From assembly GCA_964391185.1 (NCBI GenBank), contig CAYMIX010000016.1, forward strand, positions 1 through 15,658: a stretch of 15,658 nucleotides of DNA, read 5' to 3'. Within the stretch, counting starts at the first letter, position 1; the number at the start of each line of letters is the position of its first letter. Of this stretch, positions 1 to 7,935 are shown piece after piece. The DNA comes from JAKQEM01 sp964391185 (GTDB lineage: Bacteria > Patescibacteriota > Gracilibacteria > Peribacterales > Peribacteraceae). Both the position numbers and the translations under genes were made by a program. The notes beneath the pieces were generated by a model. That model did not search any database. It was not told the origin of the DNA and saw nothing but the letters and a program-made list of their open reading frames with translations.

Positions 1-314
1 CTGGTTGCGTTATGTGTCAGCGTAAGTGCACCAGAGAATGTGAGTATCTTCTTGATTCCTGCGGTCAGTGTGCCCAGCCCTGTAATTGTGGTTGTTCCGG
101 TAACGGCAATATCGCCATCATTGACGGTTGATAAATCTGTCGTCGTGGCAGAGGCAATCGTGCCATCCCCTGCGGAAGCAGCGCGCATGACAGACTGTAT
201 GACCTGCAGATTCTGTGCGAGCGTATTAGGCCCCACAGGGTCAGAAGTGTCCGGCTGGTTACTTGAAGAAGTTGAACTCCAAGCATTCAGGGTTGTAGCA
301 ATGTCTGCTGCCAT
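1..314 (-). CDS. Tail-fibre-like virion protein, N-terminal part (cut by window edge)
   Basis: The frame stays open from ATG at 314 to the window edge, giving about 104 residues beginning MAADIATTLNAWSSTSS. An AAAGGA Shine-Dalgarno sits seven bases before the ATG, which supports this start. The translated end carries a Thr/Gly-rich beta-type segment (GDIAVTGTTTITGLGTL, then a stretch containing SGALTLTHNAT). I recognise this pattern from many phage tail-fibre or receptor-binding structural proteins, where it forms part of a beta-structured region. The gene follows an intrinsic terminator at 351-371 and lies after the ejection-protein genes, a usual place for host-recognition genes. The N-terminal segment (residues 1-45) is less familiar and may attach the protein to the virion. 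It could instead be another beta-rich virion protein; the C-terminal half is not visible. Confidence 0.72.
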   Translation of the reverse strand, partial: MAADIATTLNAWSSTSSSNQPDTSDPVGPNTLAQNLQVIQSVMRAASAGDGTIASATTTDLSTVNDGDIAVTGTTTITGLGTLTAGIKKILTFSGALTLTHNAT

Positions 315-350
315 TGTGTTATCCTTTCAGAGCTTCGCAGCGTTAGAATG

Positions 351-371
351 AAAAATCCCGCACGGGGCGGG
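351..371 (-). terminator. Intrinsic terminator between the ejection-protein and tail-fibre genes
   Basis: Read on the minus strand, a five-pair stem CCCGC/GCGGG with a five-base loop (CCCGT) is followed directly by ATTTTT. This is a standard rho-independent terminator shape for transcription coming from the ejection-protein genes. On the plus strand the hairpin has no following T-run, so it would not stop plus-strand transcription; instead it ends a few bases before the ribosome binding site of the small plus-strand gene. Confidence 0.72.
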
Positions 372-387
372 TATTGGGGAGGTGAAG

Positions 388-624
388 ATGGATATTTATT
401 CGGTGATAGGTCTTACGCTTGGGCCGCTTGCTGCGGCCCTGTTGTTTGGCGTCATTGGTGGCGGAATCCGGCTGGCAATCGCTAGATACATGCCGGAGTG
501 TTGGCTCAAGCGCCAGTTATTGATTGAGCGCATTAAGACCCAATACAGTGCCGCCAATCGGCGCATAGCCGAGGAGTCCGCTGCCCATCCTCGCGGCTGG
601 CGAGACTGCATAAGTCGGAGATGA
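388..624 (+). CDS. Small putative membrane protein, opposite strand
   Basis: This is a 78-residue frame starting MDIYSVIGLTLGPLAAALLF. A strong Shine-Dalgarno (GGGGAGG) lies five bases before ATG 388, so I prefer that start to the GTG at 382, which falls right after the Shine-Dalgarno. Residues about 4-28 are hydrophobic and glycine/alanine rich, predicting one membrane span. They are followed by a basic amphipathic stretch (RLAIARYMPECWLKRQLL) and a charged tail. Small single-span proteins with an 'RYMPE..LKR' segment resemble phage hypothetical proteins I have seen near tail or lysis genes, but I cannot assign a function. It runs against all its neighbours, and its last 108 bases are antisense to the end of the ejection gene that stops at 517. 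No convincing promoter was seen; TAGAAT at about 344 is a possible -10 without a well-spaced -35. Confidence 0.55.
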   Translation: MDIYSVIGLTLGPLAAALLFGVIGGGIRLAIARYMPECWLKRQLLIERIKTQYSAANRRIAEESAAHPRGWRDCISRR

Positions 625-2574
625 TACAGCTCGTTGCACAGGATTTGAGAGCAGACCATACCTTGCGGCAACCCTAGCCAATGGTAAAGTGTAGGCGAGC
701 GGATTAAGCGCACCCCCAGCTACCGAGTAACCGGCATCCATTATGGTAAATGGATTGGCGTGGCCTGATTGTGGTATTCCAGCAACATCACCAAACGTAT
801 TGGCAAACTTGCCGATGGTGGCAAGCTCCCCCGTAAGCGGCTTTCCACGCTGCAACTTTGCGCCAAACGTCTTGGCATTGACTGCGCCAGACCCTTCTCT
901 GATTGCATCGCCAACGTCATGCGCCTTTGCCATCAGAATCCGTGACTCCCTGAAGTTCTTCAGAAGATCTCCGCCATTCTTGCCCATAGCGAACAGTTGC
1001 CGCTCTATTTGTGACTCAATTGCATCTGCCGCTTCGCGCTTGGCTTTACCCAACCCTTTATCACCTTTAGCAAATGCGCTTGATGCTTCATCGCGCAATA
1101 TCTGTGTCATTTTGATCGCGTCGCCAGCGTCAAATGTTTCAACATTGACGCCGCCAACAGTTTTTGCTTCTGTGCCAGGTATATTTATTTGCTTGATTCC
1201 ACGGTCACTCAGGTTCTTTAGTGCATCGGCATAGCTGGCGTAAGCATCCCAATCGGCAGGGTGGAGAACCTGCTCTTTGTCAAGGGCACCACGGATCATA
1301 TCCCGCACGTATTCATGCGAACCGCCGACCCCATTACGCTCAAGATCGTCAAGTTGCCCCGGCACCAGCCAGCCTTTTTCATCTAGCTGCTCAACCAACC
1401 TATCCATTTGCATGCCGCCATCTTTGCGGAACAAGCCAGGATAGGCTTTGTCGACCTTTTCGAGGCCAAGGTCAGGGAGTTCCGTCTTGTTGATACCGCC
1501 AGCATTCTTTATTTCCGCCAACAAACTGCGTAATTTTGGTTGAGGTGGAATCTTCACGTCATTAACGATATTACCAAAACTATCAATAAACACTGACTTC
1601 CCAGGCGTTCCGCCAACCTCTTTACCAAGAATTGAATTCATCACATCATCACTTGCCGCGCCAGGAAATGACCGCGCCGCACCACGATAATTTTCGACTA
1701 TGCGACTCATGGCATCGCTGTAAGTCTTGTCGGTTTTGATTTGTCCAATGGTTGTTATTGGCTCATAGCCTGATTTGTAGGCAGTATTGCGAAGCGCCTG
1801 CATCGCCTCCTTGGTAAGCGGTGCATCATCAGCCAGCCCAAGAGCAGATCGGGCAAGTTTGTTAGTTACTTCCTGATTATTGATTCCAGCCAATTGATTT
1901 GTTTTGTATTTACCTGATACCCCCTCAAGAATCCTTGCCGTAACTCCGCTATCCGGCATCATGCTGGGCGGCAATTTATATCCGGCGGCAATTGATTCAC
2001 TTAGGGTGGCGTCTTTTACTGCATTTTGTGACTTGCGCAGGGCTAGATCCTCAATCTTGCGCGTGAGTGCAGATGTTGCTTTATTCGACACCCACTGCCC
2101 ACCCGCCCCGGTAGCGCCACCGACCGCTGTATTCAACGCCTTGCCCTTGGCAACATCCTGCCACCCAGTTGCATTCTCTACCGGCAACGTCGCGCCATAC
2201 CCCGCACCTACTGCGGCAGCAGCCTTGATTGATTTACCGGCAGCGGAAAACGGCAGCGCGGTAAGCGCAACATCGCCAGCAAATGCTCCTACGGGGGCTT
2301 CGTCGCGGATAATGCGATTATTGGCAATCGTGTCATTGTTTTGCTGACCGGCGAACTGCTTGACGCCTTCCCATAGGTTAGTGACAGCCGTGCCAGCCGC
2401 AGCGATATTGCGCGTTCCCCAATTGGCGTCACGCAACACTTGGCGCAGCGTGTCAGGGAAAGCTTCCTTGCCGATCTTGAGGGGGGCTGTATCTTCATCG
2501 CCGACTATTGGCGCATCTTCAATAACCCACTTGCCAGCCGCAGGTGTATCCTCGATTATCCATTTCCCGGCCAT
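517..2574 (-). CDS. Large internal virion / DNA ejection-type protein (685 aa)
   Basis: The start ATG at 2574 shares one base with the stop of the upstream gene (TAATG), with GAGGTG just before, so translation is probably coupled. The N-terminus has a tandem motif, GKWIIEDTP then GKWVIEDAP (residues 3-22), of a kind common at the start of large phage internal proteins. Residues 95-165 are Ala/Gly-rich and could insert into or cross a membrane. Residues about 349-405 (LLAEIKNAGG..., then PGLFRKDGGMQMDRLVEQL) resemble a short domain I know from large phage polyvalent proteins and relaxase-like prophage proteins. The remainder is mostly helical and ends with a second Gly/Ala-rich stretch. No lysozyme or transglycosylase catalytic motif was recognised. 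As the last of four large genes after the tail proteins, it fits a protein packaged in the head and ejected with DNA; that role is inferred. Confidence 0.75.
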   Translation of the reverse strand: MAGKWIIEDTPAAGKWVIEDAPIVGDEDTAPLKIGKEAFPDTLRQVLRDANWGTRNIAAAGTAVTNLWEGVKQFAGQQNNDTIANNRIIRDEAPVGAFAGDVALTALPFSAAGKSIKAAAAVGAGYGATLPVENATGWQDVAKGKALNTAVGGATGAGGQWVSNKATSALTRKIEDLALRKSQNAVKDATLSESIAAGYKLPPSMMPDSGVTARILEGVSGKYKTNQLAGINNQEVTNKLARSALGLADDAPLTKEAMQALRNTAYKSGYEPITTIGQIKTDKTYSDAMSRIVENYRGAARSFPGAASDDVMNSILGKEVGGTPGKSVFIDSFGNIVNDVKIPPQPKLRSLLAEIKNAGGINKTELPDLGLEKVDKAYPGLFRKDGGMQMDRLVEQLDEKGWLVPGQLDDLERNGVGGSHEYVRDMIRGALDKEQVLHPADWDAYASYADALKNLSDRGIKQINIPGTEAKTVGGVNVETFDAGDAIKMTQILRDEASSAFAKGDKGLGKAKREAADAIESQIERQLFAMGKNGGDLLKNFRESRILMAKAHDVGDAIREGSGAVNAKTFGAKLQRGKPLTGELATIGKFANTFGDVAGIPQSGHANPFTIMDAGYSVAGGALNPLAYTLPLARVAARYGLLSNPVQRAVSSPTYAVSPAARMGSGLLGYAPIGGTVLGLNALNQ

Positions 2575-3791
2575 TACTTCACCTCTTTCCAGATCATGCC
2601 GTCAGAATGGTAGCGCTTTCCATCTGGCCCAGTCATGCTCTTGCCTTTGAATTGATGCGCTGGTGGTTTGGCGTCGAATGTCTGAGCTGGCTTGGCCGGA
2701 GACGTCGTACCCTTCATTTTCTCAATTTGCGAACGCTTTGTTTGAATAAACGACCTAAGAACAGCATCTTTTTCTTCTGGGGACGCATTTGGATCACCGA
2801 GGGTTGCCTTTAGAGATTCGCCTTCTTTTTGAGTAAATTGAGCGCCAAAAGTTGAGCGGAGTAGAGGCAGCACCTCATTATCCACTTTGGCGATATATTC
2901 TTTCCTTGCAATAGCCCCAGGCCCAACCCCCATATCGAGCTGACGGCGCACTGCATCAGCACCTTGCCCGACCCTTGTGTAAGTGGCTTTTTTACCTAAT
3001 GCACTCAAGTCAGTAACAACCTTTTCCAACCCAGGTAACGCTCTTTCCAAACCTTTCAATTCAACAGCAGACTCGCCACTTGCCTCGCCAATTTTAGTAT
3101 TTTCCGCTTTAGCACCAGCAATCTGCCCCTGCAACAAGGGGCTATCGGTCGCCCGCATAACGGTTTTCCCGCCAATAGATACAGGCGCAACTTGACCCGT
3201 TCTAGCATTACCCGCGACATATCCATCAGCAGTCGGCAAGAATTGAAAATATGGCGTTACATTAGGCGCTTGACGTCCAGCAGCGGCAATCTGTTTCTTC
3301 ATGGCCACATAACCCGGTATGCCCACTAATTGCCCATTGTCATACTGCATGCCTTCCGGCGCTTTCATCGGCGCAAAGCCGATATTCGTGCCGTCAGCTC
3401 TCCCCGGAAGCACCCACTTCTTCACCGTTCGCCCCGGATTTGCCGGATCATCTAATTCAACAAGTTCCGGTTTATCTTTGGTCTGCAACGCCAGATAATC
3501 CTTGAGGTCAAGCGCTCCCGCACCCAAGGCATCCTGCGCAAGATTGGGACTTTGCAGATTCATGTTTTGCATGAACGCCATGCGCTTCTTGAGTTCATCC
3601 AATTTCATCTGATTGACCTGATTCGTCTGTGCATCCCTGTAGCCCTGCATGCCCATCTGTCCTGCCTGTCCCATTGCCTGCCCCAAGGAAACAGGACGGG
3701 AGGACGGGCCACCCGCCGAGAGCAAACCTAATGCCATCTGTGTCATCATTGCGCTTTGCGGGTCAGTAGCGAAGTCTAATAATCCAGCCAT
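2574..3791 (-). CDS. Putative internal virion / ejection protein (405 aa)
   Basis: The frame is open further upstream to 3938, but I choose ATG 3791 (MAGLLDFATDPQSAMMTQMA). It lies two bases after the preceding stop and has GGGG eight bases before it, and the 49 extra residues would overlap the previous gene. The N-terminus (residues 1-55) is Met/Gly/Gln-rich with short hydrophobic patches, similar to the start of many phage 'DNA transfer' or internal proteins. Residues about 55-90 and 230-360 are helical and charged, including a likely coiled coil (LKGLERALPGLEKVVTDLSAL). The last 25 residues (GPDGKRYHSDGMIWKEV) form a small motif often seen at the C-terminus of phage internal proteins. No catalytic site was seen. 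Its place between two other large Gly/Ala-rich proteins supports a role in the ejection apparatus, but this is inferred from composition and position. Confidence 0.72.
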   Translation of the reverse strand: MAGLLDFATDPQSAMMTQMALGLLSAGGPSSRPVSLGQAMGQAGQMGMQGYRDAQTNQVNQMKLDELKKRMAFMQNMNLQSPNLAQDALGAGALDLKDYLALQTKDKPELVELDDPANPGRTVKKWVLPGRADGTNIGFAPMKAPEGMQYDNGQLVGIPGYVAMKKQIAAAGRQAPNVTPYFQFLPTADGYVAGNARTGQVAPVSIGGKTVMRATDSPLLQGQIAGAKAENTKIGEASGESAVELKGLERALPGLEKVVTDLSALGKKATYTRVGQGADAVRRQLDMGVGPGAIARKEYIAKVDNEVLPLLRSTFGAQFTQKEGESLKATLGDPNASPEEKDAVLRSFIQTKRSQIEKMKGTTSPAKPAQTFDAKPPAHQFKGKSMTGPDGKRYHSDGMIWKEVK

Positions 3792-3793
3792 GA

Positions 3794-4735
3794 TTAAAGC
3801 CCCAAGTTTTTGTAGATTTGCGAACCCAACAGTCCACCACCCAGCATGTTTGCTGCCTGATTGGTATAGATCGGCTGGGAAGAAGTTCCGCCATAGCTCC
3901 CTGTAATCGCCTGCCCATACTTGTTGATGTTCGTCCATGGGTTCGATGCGCTGTTCTGCCCCGCTGAGAACAAAGGGCCAAGCGAACTGACTGTGCGATT
4001 AACCGCATTCTCACCGAGCTGTTGTTGCGTCCCGTAATCCTGCATTCTTGCATTAGTAGCAATCTTGCCTAAAGTATCCGCAGCAGTACGCCCAAAAGCC
4101 TCTGTCACACCGGAATTCCCGAATGAACCTGAAGCCCTTTGCGCTTGATCATACATGGGCATGAGGTTGCGCATGGCGTCTTGTGAGGCGTTGTTGATCG
4201 TCTGGGTCAGGTAGGGGTTATCGACGCCAGCCAGAGGATTGGTTTTCGGTCCATTGGCAAAGCCCTGCAGGCCTTGCAAAGCTGAGGTTTCATAGGGCGA
4301 AGCCGCCCCTGAATCAGAAGCGGCCTTGGCCTTGGCAAACATATCGGTCAGATACGGTTGCTGAGGTGACCATGGGGCTTGCGTTTTGGTTTCCGTTCCG
4401 GTTTGTTTGGAACCGTCAAGACTGCCCAATAATCCACCAGCGAGAGTTGTCAATCCTGCTGGTGATGTAAGGCCGTTCAATGCAGAACTAGCAATATTCC
4501 CCCAATTTATACCCGATCCACTAGAAGCATCCGAGCTATATGCAGGGTAAGAATCCCACCAGTTTGAAGTCTGCTTAGTTTGTGATGGATCGTAATAATT
4601 CCATGATTGAGTTGGGTCATAGAATGAATACCCATTCCCGCTTGTGCCACTTGTCCAGTTATAAGAGTCCGTAGGCGAATTCCATGCAGAAGGATCGTAA
4701 CTTCCATTAACAAGATTAAGATCAAAGATACCCAT
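3794..4735 (-). CDS. Phage structural protein of the 'PWSPQQPYL' type (313 aa)
   Basis: ATG 4735 lies two bases after the upstream stop, with GAGG six bases before it. Residues 1-75 are rich in Ser, Tyr, Trp, Asn and Asp. A hydrophobic Gly/Leu segment follows (GLTSPAGLTTLAGGLLGSL, about 88-106). Next comes PWSPQQPYLTDMFAKAK (about 120-136) and, further on, NPYLTQTINNASQDAMRNLM with GSFGNSGVTEAFGR. This arrangement (a PW.PQQPYL segment, then NPYL..., then a small-residue 'SFGNSG' turn and a long helix) is a recurrent phage virion family placed among internal or tail proteins. The biochemical role is not established to my knowledge. Position and composition suggest a component of the ejected internal proteins or the tail interior. 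It forms a tight cluster with its two neighbours. Confidence 0.75.
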   Translation of the reverse strand: MGIFDLNLVNGSYDPSAWNSPTDSYNWTSGTSGNGYSFYDPTQSWNYYDPSQTKQTSNWWDSYPAYSSDASSGSGINWGNIASSALNGLTSPAGLTTLAGGLLGSLDGSKQTGTETKTQAPWSPQQPYLTDMFAKAKAASDSGAASPYETSALQGLQGFANGPKTNPLAGVDNPYLTQTINNASQDAMRNLMPMYDQAQRASGSFGNSGVTEAFGRTAADTLGKIATNARMQDYGTQQQLGENAVNRTVSSLGPLFSAGQNSASNPWTNINKYGQAITGSYGGTSSQPIYTNQAANMLGGGLLGSQIYKNLGL

Positions 4736-4737
4736 AA

Positions 4738-6159
4738 TTAACCTCTTCCTCTTTGCTGAATAAGTTGCATTGCTTGTTGCTGGCTATAGCCTTTTTTGGT
4801 CAACGCGGCCATTGCTTGCCTTACCCAATCGGGCATCTGGGCCTGTTGTGGTTGTGGTTGCGGCTGGCGCATTTGTGGGGCTTGTGGCGCATTGATTGCT
4901 TTATTAAGTATCTGGGGGGAAGATAAAGCCAGTTGTTTGAGCCACGGGCTATCTGTCTGGCTTGCCCCGAATTGCGCAGTAGTTCCCAGCAGTGAATTAA
5001 GTGCCGAGCCTCCAATATCCCCGCCACGTACCGCTGTACTCGCTGTTGACCCTGCCAGATTCTTGAGCCATGGATTGTCAAATTTGCTGGCAGCCGAAGT
5101 CCCTGCCAACCCCCCGACGCCCCCTAACAAGGCTTGTGAGGGGTCTTGTCCGCCAAGAATACTTAACCCCGTTCTGCCTGCGGTATTGGCAAATTGAGCA
5201 GGGGAAATACCTGCAAACCCCTCGGAAGGCAAAGAGGAAAAATTACTTCCGACAAAGTTGCTTATTCCTCCACCTAAACCGCCTAGAGCCGCGCCCTTGA
5301 GGATATTTCCTCCACTGACAGCAGAAGTCAGTCCACCTGCCAATGCGCCACCACCGATGCCTGACAAGCCTAATCCTGCTGGGCCAAGAGCGACACCAAG
5401 GGCAATAGGGGCTAACGCTCCGAGCAATCCGCCACCAAACAGCCCTTTGTCCGGATCGTTTCGTTTTTGCTGTGCATCAGGGTTCATCTCAGATCGCCAT
5501 TTATTCAAGGCGGCGACATTTTGAGGGGTAGCTGTTCCCAGTTCTTTTACCGATTGGGTTAGCGCAGGCGTGCTACCATCAAACCCCGCCATGACAGAAG
5601 GCCAGTAATTCGCATCAGTGAACCATGCACTATCTGGCGTAGGGTCAACCCCTCCCGGCTTGCGAGCTGCTTGTTGCCCATATACCGCCAAAGCTTGTGT
5701 TGGGTCTTTCGCCCATGTTGATCGAATCAGGTCATCGTATTTTATGCTTGGGTCATCCGTTGACAGCCATGATGAGAGGCGTGGGTCTTTTATCGCTGCC
5801 GATAGCTGAAGTGATGCGGGGGCAGTTCCATTTCCTGTAACAGGATTCCATGTGTCGCCTGACTTCTGGAATACCTTTGTGCCATACCCCGAACCGCCGA
5901 TCTTGTATGTATTTCCGCCAAGAGTATAAGTATCGCCTTGGGTCATTGGATCAAATGAACTATTGTTCCCCCTACCAAACATAAACGGAGAATTCTTTTG
6001 AATAGACTGTAATGCATTCCCCAATCTGGGATTTGACATGCCATTTAGCGGAAGCCCTGTCTTGAAGTCAGTGAACGGGTTCCCCTTTTGATCAAGAAAA
6101 GGAGCAGGGTTTTGACTTCCAAAGTTTGACAATCCGTTCCTGTTGAGTGAATTCAGCAT
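4738..6159 (-). CDS. Gly/Ala-rich internal virion protein with membrane-like core (473 aa)
   Basis: ATG 6159 comes one base after the stop of the 108-residue gene, with a modest GGGA upstream, so translation is probably coupled. Residues 1-110 are Asn/Gly/Phe-rich and low in charge. Residues about 145-225 form a more ordinary globular part. From about 240 to 315 the protein is strongly Gly/Ala/Leu-rich (GLFGGGLLGALAPIALGVAL, then GPAGLGLSGIGGGALAGGL), the sort of segment that crosses or lines a membrane. The C-terminus is Gln/Pro-rich (QAPQMRQPQPQPQQAQMPDW) and ends in a short helix resembling a UBA- or peptide-binding-like tail (WVRQAMAALTKKGYSQQQAM). Glycine-zipper-like cores are typical of phage proteins that form the channel for DNA entry. 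I therefore infer an ejection or pore role; no enzymatic motif is visible. Confidence 0.73.
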   Translation of the reverse strand: MLNSLNRNGLSNFGSQNPAPFLDQKGNPFTDFKTGLPLNGMSNPRLGNALQSIQKNSPFMFGRGNNSSFDPMTQGDTYTLGGNTYKIGGSGYGTKVFQKSGDTWNPVTGNGTAPASLQLSAAIKDPRLSSWLSTDDPSIKYDDLIRSTWAKDPTQALAVYGQQAARKPGGVDPTPDSAWFTDANYWPSVMAGFDGSTPALTQSVKELGTATPQNVAALNKWRSEMNPDAQQKRNDPDKGLFGGGLLGALAPIALGVALGPAGLGLSGIGGGALAGGLTSAVSGGNILKGAALGGLGGGISNFVGSNFSSLPSEGFAGISPAQFANTAGRTGLSILGGQDPSQALLGGVGGLAGTSAASKFDNPWLKNLAGSTASTAVRGGDIGGSALNSLLGTTAQFGASQTDSPWLKQLALSSPQILNKAINAPQAPQMRQPQPQPQQAQMPDWVRQAMAALTKKGYSQQQAMQLIQQRGRG

Positions 6160-6160
6160 A

Positions 6161-6487
6161 TCAATTCCCAGTTAAAAATCTGCATTGCACCCATGTGCCG
6201 GGTGTGCCGGAAACCGTACAGACAAATCCCACAATCACATACTTGCTTCCCGCTGTTCCAGCCTCAACCGGGGCACTGTGGCGGATAAAATCACCCTGCG
6301 CCCATGTGCCAGTGGCCGGAGCTGCCGTGTAAGCATTGCTAATGGCGGATAATCGGCCTTCTGTCACCCCATTCAACTGAATCGCTAGATCACTGAGCCG
6401 TTTCCCTATCGACAGCTTGAATCCGGTGAGCCATTCAACCGTTGGTTTGGCGTCTCCGGGTAATCTTGGGTCTATGTTGATTCTCAT
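6161..6487 (-). CDS. Small conserved phage virion-associated protein (108 aa)
   Basis: The start overlaps the end of the gp10-like gene by four bases (ATGA), with a very strong AGGGGAGGGG ribosome site about six bases upstream. The N-terminal half (MRINIDPRLPGDAKPTVEWLTG, then KLSIGKRLSDLAIQLNGV) is a helical segment. The C-terminal half (GTWAQGDFIRHSAPVEAGTA, then GSKYVIVGFVCTVSGTPGTW) is a small beta domain. I recognise this second half as a widespread phage motif found in short proteins and at the ends of some tail-fibre and structural proteins. Its exact job is unknown. The strong ribosome site suggests a high copy number, which would suit a virion component, but that is inference. Confidence 0.75.
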   Translation of the reverse strand: MRINIDPRLPGDAKPTVEWLTGFKLSIGKRLSDLAIQLNGVTEGRLSAISNAYTAAPATGTWAQGDFIRHSAPVEAGTAGSKYVIVGFVCTVSGTPGTWVQCRFLTGN

Positions 6488-7935
6488 TCTGTCCCCTCCC
6501 CTTGAAGCGAGACATCAATACTCGATAATTCAGACACGCCCGAGGTACTTAGCTTGAGACGATGCCAGCGGCTTGACCGGAACAAGTCACACTTGCCGCT
6601 AGTCATGGTGACGGTCTGATCTTGTGTCAGGCTTGACCCGGAAGTGTTGCGGTAATAATTGGTCAGCGTGGCCGAGGTAGGGGCTGTGCTGAACCTTGGG
6701 CGTACTCTGTCTAGCAGGCTGAACGTATTATCATCCCCCAAATCCCCAGTTGTTATTGAGCAAGTCCCCGGTATTCCGGTGAGCGTTTGCATGGTGTGGG
6801 CTGTATCGAATATCGTGGGAACGGGATAGTTCTGTGACCAGAATGGTGAGTCATACGTGATATTGATATCAGCATAGGTCGCAAAATAGCTATTGATATT
6901 CGCATAGGTAATCTGCCCAGTCAGGTTTTCCAGCCCGGCCTCTGCCCCGCGATTGATCTTGCCCCACTTGTCGGTTTTGTAGTTATAACAAATACAGCTG
7001 TCATTAACCCCAGTGGTTGATGCTGTGCTGGGATAAAAGAACATCACCAGTGAATTGATTCGATCATGCAGGCTCACGATCTTGTAGCGGTATTGCTTAT
7101 TCAGGTCAGTGAAAAATGTTTTCTTGACCGGGCCGCCTATCCCTATGGGACGAGAACCGTCAAACAGATAGAAGTCTTCCAGCCCGATGAAAAAATGGGC
7201 TGACCCGATAGATACAATCGCATCATTGGAAGAGCACCCAACATCCCCCGGTAGCTGGTTGAACTCAAACACCGCAGGGGAGCCCACATATCGCCCCACA
7301 ATAATCGCCTTGTCCTTATAGGCGACAATATCATCACCTAACCGTTTCCAGCCCCTTATCGGCCCCGGTGAGCCTATCAATCGCCCCGTCGTGCATTGGG
7401 TTGAAACAGCAGGCGTCCAACCAGTCGCATTGTTATATTCAGAACACCACCAACGGTCAGACTGATCGCCATACGTCCCTTCGTTGGTATCTGCCAATAG
7501 AACAAAGCCGGGAACAGTTTCTACAAACCTTGCTTTGGGCGCACCCGCGATGTCAGCAAATGCCCCAGCAGTGGAGGATTGCAAAGTATCGGACTTGATC
7601 GCGGCAATTGATGTGTCACCAAACTGCGCAAACGACCACCGATGGTCTGATCCTGCACTATACCCCCCCACTCTTGACCGATCTGTATAAGTAGGAATGG
7701 CAGAGGCTTCATAAAGCGCGGAGGCGGTTCCCACAAACAGCCGGGAGGAGCCGTCCAGCTTTTGAATCAGCGCACCGCCTAAGCATGCTGTAGGCAACGC
7801 AGAAAACCCGCTATTGAAATTCGAAGGGGCTGCACCGTACCCTTTGGCGGTAGGGTAGTAATCGACCAGATTAGTAATAATCCCCGGTGTCGCGGGGTCA
7901 AGGTCTGGCGCATAGCCTGTAAAAGGGATCAGCAT
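6484..7935 (-). CDS. P22 gp10-like tail / DNA-stabilisation protein (483 aa)
   Basis: The protein opens with MLIPFTGYAPDLDPATPGII, a signature of a phage family matching the packaged-DNA stabilisation or tail-hub protein of P22-type phages (gp10). It is beta-rich throughout, with repeated strands and aromatic turns (SRLFVGTASALYEAS, DRWWCSEYNNATGW, AHFFIGLEDFYLFDGS, CICYNYKTDKWGKI), which fits a propeller-like fold. Members of this family attach below the adaptor and plug the portal channel after packaging. ATG 7935 overlaps the adaptor stop (TAATG), so the two neck proteins are translationally coupled. The start has only a weak Shine-Dalgarno, consistent with coupling. The family assignment is from sequence pattern; the exact role in this phage is inferred. 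Confidence 0.75.
   Translation of the reverse strand: MLIPFTGYAPDLDPATPGIITNLVDYYPTAKGYGAAPSNFNSGFSALPTACLGGALIQKLDGSSRLFVGTASALYEASAIPTYTDRSRVGGYSAGSDHRWSFAQFGDTSIAAIKSDTLQSSTAGAFADIAGAPKARFVETVPGFVLLADTNEGTYGDQSDRWWCSEYNNATGWTPAVSTQCTTGRLIGSPGPIRGWKRLGDDIVAYKDKAIIVGRYVGSPAVFEFNQLPGDVGCSSNDAIVSIGSAHFFIGLEDFYLFDGSRPIGIGGPVKKTFFTDLNKQYRYKIVSLHDRINSLVMFFYPSTASTTGVNDSCICYNYKTDKWGKINRGAEAGLENLTGQITYANINSYFATYADINITYDSPFWSQNYPVPTIFDTAHTMQTLTGIPGTCSITTGDLGDDNTFSLLDRVRPRFSTAPTSATLTNYYRNTSGSSLTQDQTVTMTSGKCDLFRSSRWHRLKLSTSGVSELSSIDVSLQGEGTE

Noticed and set aside
40..351. Plus-strand frame of 103 residues at the left edge
   Set aside because: It is antisense to the tail-fibre-like frame, has no ribosome site, and translates to a Val/Ser-rich sequence typical of a shadow of a Thr/Gly-rich gene.
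2574..3938. Longer start at 3938 for the 405-residue protein
   Set aside because: The extra 49 residues lie inside the end of the upstream gene and read as a shadow; ATG 3791 is two bases after the stop with a suitable ribosome site.
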